A DNA stretch of 10,392 nucleotides, from assembly GCA_031264825.1 (NCBI GenBank), contig JAISDL010000111.1, forward strand, positions 1 through 10,392, in the 5' to 3' direction. The notes under the pieces were generated by a model. It saw only the letters and a list, made by a program, of their open reading frames with translations. It was not told the origin of the DNA and ran no database searches. The position numbers were made by a program, and so were the translations under genes. Numbering within the stretch: position 1 is the stretch's first letter; the number at the start of each line of letters is the position of its first letter. Positions 1-4,677 of this stretch are shown here, in pieces. This stretch comes from Accumulibacter sp. GTDB lineage: Bacteria; Pseudomonadota; Gammaproteobacteria; Burkholderiales; Rhodocyclaceae.

Positions 1-114
1 TCAGACTGTCGATGTACGCGGTGAGCTGTTCGCTGTTGATCAGGCCGAGCCAAAGCGCTCTTTTTTGCAATTCGGTAATTTGGGGCGCATCAGGATTTTT
101 TGTAAAATCCTTAT
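1..114 (-). other. Possible coding remnant truncated by the IS
   Basis: Left flank of the IS element. On the minus strand a frame from 112 down to the window edge is open for 37 codons and reads like protein, with segments such as ITELQKRALWLGLINSEQL. It could be the tail or interior of a gene that continues beyond position 1. The other half is not found to the right of the IS, so if a gene was broken here the partner has been lost. The plus strand is also open across this stretch, so coding status is uncertain. No family recognised. Confidence 0.25.
92..111. repeat. Small hairpin next to the IS left end
   Basis: Perfect 8-bp inverted repeat AGGATTTT / AAAATCCT with a 4-base loop (TTGT), ending three bases before the IS left terminal repeat. 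The stem is AT-rich and weak. It may be a feature of the old target locus or chance; no function is assigned. Confidence 0.3.
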
Positions 115-130
115 GGGAATCTCTGATCAA
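115..130 (+). repeat. IS5-family left terminal inverted repeat
   Basis: GGGAATCTCTGATCAA. It matches the reverse complement of 1292-1307 (GGGAACCTCTGAACAA) at 14 of 16 positions and then diverges. This is the transposase end-binding and cleavage site. Confidence 0.8.
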
Positions 131-155
131 AGTCCTTTTCCGGCCTATTGCGGCA

Positions 156-164
156 TGATATAAT
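156..164 (+). promoter_or_regulatory. Candidate extended -10 promoter of the transposase
   Basis: TGATATAAT is an exact TGnTATAAT extended -10 element, 38 bp before the transposase ATG and inside the IS. The -35 position holds only TTTTCC at 17-bp spacing, a poor match, which is typical for extended -10 promoters. Confidence 0.55.
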
Positions 165-202
165 GCGTTTTACATAAACGATTCAACTTTACACCTACGC
201 CC

Positions 203-1153
203 ATGAAACAGACGACCTTTGCCTCGCTGGCCTACACGGAGAAGAAAAAACAAACCCGTCGGGAACGCTTTCTGTCGGAGATGGAAAAGGTCGTGCCTTG
301 GTCGGCGTTGCTGGGGGTGATAGAGCCGTATTACCCCAAGACGGGTCGCCGGGGTCGGCAGCCGATGCCCCTGGAGACGATGTTGCGCATCTACTTTCTG
401 CAACAATGGTACGCGCTCTCCGACCCCGCCATGGAAGATGCACTATACGAAATCGAATCGATGCGCCGCTTTGCCGGGTTGGAACTGTGCGAGGACGCCC
501 TGCCCGACGAGACGACGATCCTGAAATTCCGTCATCTTCTGGAACGTCATGAACTGACCGGACAGATGCTCCAAGTCATCAACGCGACCTTGGAAGAACG
601 GGGGCTCCTTCTGAAAGGAGGGACGATGGTCGACGCGACGATCGTCGCTGCGGCGTCCTCGACGAAAAACCGAGCCAGACAACGCGATCCCGAGATGCAC
701 TCGACCAAGAAAGGTCAACTGTGGTACTTCGGCATGAAGATACATGTCGGAGCAGACGTCAATTCGGGGTTGGTACACACCGCAAAAGTCACGGCGGCGA
801 ATGTTTCGGACATCAGCCAGTTACCCGAGTTGGTTCGAGAAGACGACCGGGCGATATTTGGTGACAAAGGCTACGTCAAGAACGAATACAAACGCAACGC
901 CCGCCGCGTCGGAGTCTTCTGGGGTGTTGCTCTCAAGGCCACCAAGAAATACCCACTGACGAAGGCCAACAAACGTTTCAACCACAAGATGTCGTCGATA
1001 CGTGCGCGGGTGGAGCACATCTTTCGCGTCATCAAGCGCCAATTCGGCTATACGAAAGCGCGCTACAAGGGGATCATGAAGAACGCGACGCAGGTGTTCT
1101 CATTGATTGGGCTGACCAACTTATATCTGGCGAGGCGTGCTTTGGTGACTTGA
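203..1153 (+). CDS. IS5-family DDE transposase
   Basis: Catalyses cut-and-paste movement of the surrounding IS. The 316 residues are close to the 326 or so of the IS5 transposase. Recognisable family blocks are the N-terminal DNA-binding part with PLETMLRIYFLQQWY (56-70) and AMEDALYEI (76-84), the PDETTILKFRHLLE block (101-114), and a complete DDE triad. The triad is D144 in MVDATIVAA, D221 in FGDKGY and E271 in RARVEHIFRVIKRQFG, followed by the conserved K/R of the YREK-like signature. There is no frameshift or internal stop, so it may be active. The ATG at 203 is chosen because the family begins a few residues before TFASLAYTEKKKQTRRE; no Shine-Dalgarno is visible, so translation may be kept low. 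An extended -10 promoter lies upstream inside the element. Confidence 0.95.
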   Translation: MKQTTFASLAYTEKKKQTRRERFLSEMEKVVPWSALLGVIEPYYPKTGRRGRQPMPLETMLRIYFLQQWYALSDPAMEDALYEIESMRRFAGLELCEDALPDETTILKFRHLLERHELTGQMLQVINATLEERGLLLKGGTMVDATIVAAASSTKNRARQRDPEMHSTKKGQLWYFGMKIHVGADVNSGLVHTAKVTAANVSDISQLPELVREDDRAIFGDKGYVKNEYKRNARRVGVFWGVALKATKKYPLTKANKRFNHKMSSIRARVEHIFRVIKRQFGYTKARYKGIMKNATQVFSLIGLTNLYLARRALVT

Positions 1154-1173
1154 CGGGGAAGATGCGCCCAAAA

Positions 1174-1198
1174 CGCCCCAAAAAAGGCCATGGGGGCG
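1174..1198 (+). other. Weak stem-loop after the transposase
   Basis: CGCCCC (1174-1179) pairs with GGGGCG (1193-1198) across a 13-base A-rich loop, 20 bp after the transposase stop. There is no T-run, so it is at best a weak terminator. A second small stem, ATTCGC (1247-1252) with GCGAAT (1261-1266), lies further on, still within the IS. Confidence 0.25.
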
Positions 1199-1291
1199 GA
1201 GAAATCCAGAAAACCGGCTTTCGCTTGGGTAAATTCACCACCTCACATTCGCCAAAATGAGCGAATCCAAAATCAATCCGCTTTCGCTTTA

Positions 1292-1307
1292 TTGTTCAGA
1301 GGTTCCC
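1292..1307 (-). repeat. IS5-family right terminal inverted repeat
   Basis: TTGTTCAGAGGTTCCC, the inverted partner of 115-130 with two mismatches. The base after it begins TAACCTATAC, which resembles the CCAACCTATAC phrase repeated at 3274-3536. Confidence 0.8.
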
Positions 1308-1324
1308 TAACCTATACCTATTAT

Positions 1325-1373
1325 CTGTCATCTGTCTCCTGTCTCCTGTCTCCTGACACCTGATCCCTGTCTT
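1325..1373 (+). repeat. Heptamer array 1 (CTGTCTC type, 7 units)
   Basis: Seven contiguous 7-bp units of the pattern CTGWYNN, mostly CTGTCTC with CTGACAC and CTGATCC variants, in perfect 7-bp phase. It overlaps the 3' end of the minus-strand lipoprotein gene, whose stop codon (1328-1330) lies inside the array. It has the opposite orientation to array 2 at the other end of that gene. Confidence 0.85.
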
Positions 1374-3124
1374 GGGATGCTTTCCAGCACCTGCCGCTCG
1401 TTTCCGTATTTGGCGCCCAGGAGCGCGGGGCGTATTTCGGACGCCAGCGGGTGCCGGGTGATGAAGGCGTGCGTCGCGGCGCATTCCAAGGGCTTCGTGA
1501 TCAAGTCGGCGTCTCGTCGGCGGATGACGAGGCCGTCGGAATCGCGGCATACCTTCGGGTCCTTCCTCTGCGCGACGAGTTCCGCGTGGCGGCGGCGCGC
1601 TTTCTCGACCAGTTTTTTCCACTCGACGGCGGGCAGCGTGTCGCCGCCCGCGCGCATGTACGCGGGCGCGGCGTTCAACCAATGCTCGTCGCCGCTTCGG
1701 GTGTAGAGTTCGAGCATCAGTCTTGCGATCGCGCCCTTGTACGCGTCTCCCGCGTTCCTTCTGACCGCGTACAAGCCGATCAGGGTATCGAGCGCGGCGC
1801 GGCGGGCCTCCGCGCTTTCGTAATCCTCCCAGACCGCCAGAATCGCCTGGTTGATCCACGTTTGCGCCAATCGTGCCTGGACGGGGAAGGTTTTCCCGTC
1901 CGATCTTTTCCAGACCGACGCATACGTGGCAAGCCCCCCGAAAAGCGAGGGCGGATGCGGCGTGGCCGGCGGCACGTCGTTGTACAGATAGCCACTCACG
2001 CGGAAAGAGGAGAAGGCGATGTAGTATTGATCGTAAGGCCCGACCACGCCGCTTGCGGCGTATCGATCGGGGCCGACGCGATTCAAGGCCGCGCTCATCG
2101 CAGCCACTGTCCGGCGCGCGAGTTCCAGGCGTTCGTCGTCGGAAGCCGCCACGCGGCTCGCGGCGACGAAGGCGCCGATCGGGTTGATCCAGTAGGCACT
2201 CGGATTCCTCCAGTAATCGCCTTCTTTCACCTCGCTCGCGGCGCGCGCATAGACGGCGAGCGCCTTGGCGAGCAGGCGCTTTTTTTCCGCCGGGTTTTCC
2301 TCGACGAACGCGGCGTACTCGTACGCGGAGCCGAGGCAGAGTTCCGCGCGCGCGAGCGTATACGCGGCGCCGTGGTCGTCGATGCGCAAGCGCTCGTGTT
2401 TCGCGGCGTCGGAGAGTTCGGCGAGCGCGCGCTCAAAGGCCGGAACGAGAAGCGCGGCGACCTCGCTCCCGAGCCGCCGTTCGTCCGGCGTCGAGAGGTG
2501 AATGCGCGCGGGGAGCAGCGTTTGCGTCAGCGCGGAGAGCAGCATCGCCGCGCTGAGGCCGTCGCCGGGTTTGGACGACTCCAGGAAGCGCGCCGCGTCG
2601 GAGATGACTTGGGCGTACCGCCTTTCGACCAGGTTTTCCTTCATCAAACTCCGGCGCAGACCCTGATAGACCGCCGGACTGCGTTTGTCGTCGAGCGGCA
2701 TGGGCTGCGCGCGCAAGTGCTCGACGATTCTTTCGTAGGTCTCCCACGGCGGCGGCTCCGAGAGCGCCTGAGCGGCGTCCGCGGGGTTGAATTCCCAGCA
2801 GATGTCGACGAAGGCGTCGGGGCAGTGGCTCTTGCCGTAACGCTCCCGCCGCCGCATATCCTGCTGCCTTTCCCCCGCTTCCCGGCTGCGCGCCTCGTCC
2901 ATCCGGCGCGGGATCGTGACCACGTACATGCTCGCGTACACCGCCGCTTCGCATCCAGACAAGAGAAGGCACAGGCACAGGAGACAGGAGACAGGGGACA
3001 GGAGACAGAGGACAGATGACAGAGGACTGAGCGCTCGCCCCAGAGGACAGAGGACAGAAGACAGAGGACTGAGCGCTCGCTGGCGCTCGCTTTGTGATCT
3101 GTGTTCAGTATTCAGATGTCGCAT
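1328..3124 (-). CDS. Putative lipoprotein of unknown function
   Basis: I do not recognise the family. The 598 residues begin with a basic n-region and a leucine-rich hydrophobic core, then a good lipobox LLSGC with the lipidated cysteine at 58. This predicts an exported, membrane-anchored lipoprotein of about 541 mature residues. The mature part looks alpha-helical and alanine-rich with repeated YAQ/LARAE/ALAVYARAA helices, so a TPR-like solenoid is possible; it has no further membrane segment. The ATG at 3124 is the only usable in-frame start before the lipobox; the next Met is residue 66, beyond it. No Shine-Dalgarno is seen. Residues 17-50 or so and the last dozen residues are encoded by heptamer repeat DNA, so both ends are probably recent additions or replacements. 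The opposite strand is also open over most of the gene, but its product is a low-complexity R/G/A-rich shadow. Confidence 0.65.
   Translation of the reverse strand: MRHLNTEHRSQSERQRALSPLSSVLCPLGRALSPLSSVLCLLSPVSCLLCLCLLLSGCEAAVYASMYVVTIPRRMDEARSREAGERQQDMRRRERYGKSHCPDAFVDICWEFNPADAAQALSEPPPWETYERIVEHLRAQPMPLDDKRSPAVYQGLRRSLMKENLVERRYAQVISDAARFLESSKPGDGLSAAMLLSALTQTLLPARIHLSTPDERRLGSEVAALLVPAFERALAELSDAAKHERLRIDDHGAAYTLARAELCLGSAYEYAAFVEENPAEKKRLLAKALAVYARAASEVKEGDYWRNPSAYWINPIGAFVAASRVAASDDERLELARRTVAAMSAALNRVGPDRYAASGVVGPYDQYYIAFSSFRVSGYLYNDVPPATPHPPSLFGGLATYASVWKRSDGKTFPVQARLAQTWINQAILAVWEDYESAEARRAALDTLIGLYAVRRNAGDAYKGAIARLMLELYTRSGDEHWLNAAPAYMRAGGDTLPAVEWKKLVEKARRRHAELVAQRKDPKVCRDSDGLVIRRRDADLITKPLECAATHAFITRHPLASEIRPALLGAKYGNERQVLESIPRQGSGVRRQETGDR
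2968..3119 (-). repeat. Heptamer array 2, inside the lipoprotein signal-peptide codons
   Basis: On the plus strand it reads as units such as GGAGACA, GGGGACA, GAGGACA and GATGACA, starting with two hexamers (GGCACA). From 2980 the 7-bp phase holds through a 14-base insert (3029-3042, twice 7) and decays after 3071. A 21-bp block recurs exactly at 3018-3038 and 3060-3080, and contains the palindrome GAGCGCTC. The array encodes the repeated peptide RALSPLSSVLC and the following hydrophobic stretch of the lipoprotein. It is the inverse of array 1. Confidence 0.85.
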
Positions 3125-3142
3125 GGCTAGCTTTCATCATAT

Positions 3143-3202
3143 TTCACACGAAGACACGAAGGCACGAAGGGATTCAGCAGGGACTTCGTGTCTTCGTGTG
3201 AA
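3143..3202. repeat. 19-bp perfect inverted repeat (ACGAAG phrase)
   Basis: TTCACACGAAGACACGAAG (3143-3161) is exactly complementary to 3184-3202, with a 22-base spacer that carries one more CACGAAG unit. It would form a strong hairpin starting 19 bp upstream of the lipoprotein ATG. There is no T-run on either side, so it is not an obvious terminator. The CACGAAG phrase is a small tandem repeat in its own right. Confidence 0.85.
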
Positions 3203-3245
3203 CCAAAATAATCATATGTAATTCCTCTCCGCCATTCCAGCACCT

Positions 3246-3284
3246 GCGGAACGTTGGGCATCGCTTCGCTCACCCCAACCTATA
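3246..3284. repeat. REP-like unit, copy A
   Basis: GCGGAA followed by GTTGGG (3253-3258), a TCGCTTCGCTCA middle, CCCAAC (3274-3279) and the tail CTATA. The 6-bp outer stem and the inner AGCG/CGCT pairing make a compact hairpin. The GTTGGG-CGCT-CCCAAC layout resembles REP-like intergenic hairpins common in proteobacteria. Confidence 0.7.
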
Positions 3285-3294
3285 GCTCAGTGGA

Positions 3295-3322
3295 CAGATG
3301 TCAGGCATCAGGGATCAGACGA
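3295..3322 (-). repeat. Heptamer array 3 (CAG-first orientation, 4 units)
   Basis: Four 7-bp units: CAGATGT, CAGGCAT, CAGGGAT and CAGACGA. It is the inverse of array 4 (3373-3412). Positions 3295-3319 can pair with 3377-3408 apart from a one-heptamer difference and single mismatches. Confidence 0.8.
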
Positions 3323-3351
3323 AAACCGATCGGGTTTTTGTCGATTCTCTC

Positions 3352-3368
3352 CGGCGGCGAAGCCGCCG
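3352..3368. repeat. GC-rich hairpin at the centre of the inverted heptamer pair
   Basis: CGGCGGC and GCCGCCG form a perfect 7-bp stem with a GAA loop (TTC on the minus strand, giving a CTTCG-like turn). It sits between arrays 3 and 4 and has no adjacent T-run. Just before it, 3322-3339 holds a palindromic AAAACCGATCGGGTTTTT. Confidence 0.6.
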
Positions 3369-3372
3369 CTAA

Positions 3373-3412
3373 CTGATCTGATCCCTGATTCCTGACCTCT
3401 GACATCTGATAT
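3373..3412 (+). repeat. Heptamer array 4 (CTGATCC orientation)
   Basis: A 5-bp start followed by five in-phase heptamers (CTGATCC, CTGATTC, CTGACCT, CTGACAT, CTGATAT). It is inverse to array 3 and in the same orientation as arrays 1 and 5. Confidence 0.8.
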
Positions 3413-3417
3413 GCGCA

Positions 3418-3458
3418 TACGTAATCGTTGTGGCTCTCGTTCCTCAGCCCAACCTATA
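3418..3458. repeat. REP-like unit, degenerate copy B
   Basis: TAATCGTTG ... CAGCCCAACCTATA. It keeps the GTTG/CAAC ends and the CCAACCTATA tail of copies A and C, but the middle is diverged. It directly follows array 4. Confidence 0.5.
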
Positions 3459-3474
3459 CCGCCGAGATGCGCCC

Positions 3475-3515
3475 GCGGAATCGTTGGGGTTCGCTACGCT
3501 CACCGCCAACCTATA
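3475..3515. repeat. REP-like unit, copy C
   Basis: GCGGAATCGTTGGGG, then TTCGCTACGCTCACC and CCAACCTATA (3506-3515). It aligns closely with copy A, with GTTGG/CCAAC as outer stem. A further partial tail, CCCAACCCATAC, follows at 3525-3536. Confidence 0.65.
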
Positions 3516-3543
3516 CACGCCCAGCCCAACCCATACTTCAAGA

Positions 3544-3616
3544 ACCGCGAAACACGGATATGCGCGAAAACGTTTTGCAAATACAGACCTTTCGCGTCTT
3601 TCGCGCCTTTCGCGGT
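3544..3616. repeat. TTTCGCG short-repeat run with inverted end
   Basis: ACCGCGAAA (3544-3552) is the exact inverse of TTTCGCGGT (3608-3616). The right side is a small tandem run of TTTCGCG units about 9 bp apart (from 3590). This is a different repeat phrase from the heptamers and the REP-like units. Confidence 0.55.
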
Positions 3617-3631
3617 AAAAATCGGTTTTCA

Positions 3632-3757
3632 TCTGATCCCTGATTCCTGATCCCTGATCCCTGATCCCTGATCCCTGATTCCTGATCCCTGATTCCTGAT
3701 TCCTGATCCCTGATCCCTGATCCCTGATCCCTGACATCTGATTCCTGATACCTGAAC
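3632..3757 (+). repeat. Heptamer array 5, 18 units of CCTGATY
   Basis: Eighteen consecutive 7-bp units with no insertion or deletion (126 bp). Thirteen internal units are exactly CCTGATC or CCTGATT, and the edges carry variants (TCTGATC, CCTGACA, TCTGATT, CCTGATA, CCTGAAC). The last unit reaches 3757, the last base of the PP2C stop codon. On the minus strand the core unit contains no stop codon in any frame, while the plus strand has TGA in every unit. Confidence 0.95.
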
Positions 3758-4677
3758 TATTTCGAGTATTTCTGGATCGCCGCGTGAATCTCGGCGACGG
3801 CGCGTTCGATTTCCTCGTTGGTCAGTTCGGCCTTGTAATTCGGGTCCTGGCCGAAGATATCGAGCTTCGTCGTAACGAAGTCGCGGTTCATCGCGAGCGT
3901 CGAAATGAACGACGTGTCGTCGAGGCTGAGGTCGACGTAGCTTTCCTCCCAGCGGACGGCGACGACGGAAAAATTGTCGGCGCCCGCGCCGCCCTTTTCT
4001 TCGACGCGGTCGAAGAGTTCCGGGACGCTCCGCCTCAAGTCGCCCGCGCGCACGGCAGACAGGATCGACCGGTCGGAAAGGACGCCCCAGACGCCGTCGG
4101 TGCACAGCAGCATGATGTCACCGGATTCCAGCGGCGTCTTGCGCGAAAAATCGATTTCGGGCCGCGCGGGGCCGCCGAGGCAACTGTAGATCTTGTTGCG
4201 TTCCGGGTGGATCGCGGCCTGTCTTTCGTTGATCAAGCCCTTTTCCATCAGTTGCTGGAGGCGCGAATGGTCGCGCGTTTTGTGAAGGATTCTGCCCCCG
4301 CGCAGGAAGTAGAGCCGCGAATCGCCGACGTGCGCCCAGTAGGCGATATTGTCCTGAACGATGCACGCGACGCACGTCGTTCGCGGGGAGTCGTTGAGCC
4401 TTCGCGTTTGCGTAAAGTCGCCGATCGCGTAGTGCGCGTTGAGCACGCCCTTTTGCAGAAACAGGAAGGGGTCGCGGATTCTTGGGCGCGCTTCGCGCTT
4501 GAAAGCCTCGACGAGCGTCTGGACGGCGATCTGCGAGGCGACCTCGCCGTAAAAGTGCCCGCCCATCCCGTCGGCGATGACCATCAGGAGAGCGTTCCGG
4601 GAATAGCAATACGCGACCCGGTCCTCGTTGTTCTGGCGTTTTCCCGGACGGCTTTCCTGGTAAATCGTAAACTTCAC
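3757..4677 (-). CDS. PP2C-family Ser/Thr protein phosphatase
   Basis: A metal-dependent phosphatase expected to reverse the phosphorylation made by the kinase encoded just upstream. All PPM-family metal sites are present: NNED (16-19), VIADGMGGH with D36, AHVGDSRLY (115-123), LLCTDGVWG with D194, and GADNFSVVAV with D234. It is cytoplasmic, with no signal peptide or membrane helix. A tail of about 60 residues follows the catalytic domain. I chose the GTG at 4677: it overlaps the kinase stop as GTGA, a classic translational coupling, and gives a normal 306-residue protein. The ATG at 4770 would add 31 residues lying wholly within kinase codons. The gene ends exactly where heptamer array 5 begins. 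Confidence 0.93.
   Translation of the reverse strand: MKFTIYQESRPGKRQNNEDRVAYCYSRNALLMVIADGMGGHFYGEVASQIAVQTLVEAFKREARPRIRDPFLFLQKGVLNAHYAIGDFTQTRRLNDSPRTTCVACIVQDNIAYWAHVGDSRLYFLRGGRILHKTRDHSRLQQLMEKGLINERQAAIHPERNKIYSCLGGPARPEIDFSRKTPLESGDIMLLCTDGVWGVLSDRSILSAVRAGDLRRSVPELFDRVEEKGGAGADNFSVVAVRWEESYVDLSLDDTSFISTLAMNRDFVTTKLDIFGQDPNYKAELTNEEIERAVAEIHAAIQKYSK

Larger units (their letters stand above)
115..1307 (+). mobile_element. IS5-family insertion sequence, complete
   Basis: A 1193-bp element bounded by imperfect 16-bp terminal inverted repeats (14 of 16 identical) and carrying one intact transposase. Size, single ORF and transposase type fit the IS5 group of the IS5 family. The flanks (TTAT on the left, TAAC on the right) do not show the 4-bp YTAR duplication expected of this group. 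The copy has therefore probably lost one original flank by deletion or recombination, or the target duplication has decayed. The region after the transposase (1154-1291) is non-coding and holds two weak stem-loops. Confidence 0.85.
3125..3756. other. Gene-free repeat island between lipoprotein and PP2C genes
   Basis: This 632-bp stretch has no credible gene. It is upstream of the lipoprotein and downstream of the phosphatase, both on the minus strand. It is filled by four kinds of short repeat, listed separately: a 19-bp perfect hairpin, REP-like GTTGGG/CCAACCTATA units, heptamer arrays in both orientations, and TTTCGCG runs. Short open frames here are repeat translations. Promoters for the lipoprotein cannot be told apart from the repeats. 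Confidence 0.8.

Noticed and set aside
1451..3019. Long plus-strand open frame (522 codons) opposite the lipoprotein gene
   Set aside because: Its product is low-complexity and rich in R, G, A and V with no recognisable domain; it is the antisense shadow of a GC-rich gene, and the minus strand carries the lipobox and protein-like composition.
3322..3340. Rho-independent terminator at the CCGATCGG palindrome with a T-run
   Set aside because: The stem is mostly A-T with a bulged G and a minimal loop, and no plus-strand gene ends nearby.
3411..3737. Small open frames in the repeat island (for example SGIRDQGSGIRNQ-type peptides)
   Set aside because: They are translations of tandem heptamers and REP-like units; the minus strand of the heptamer is stop-free in every frame by its composition.
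3632..3757. CRISPR array
   Set aside because: Units are 7 bp and directly adjacent with no spacers; no cas genes are present.
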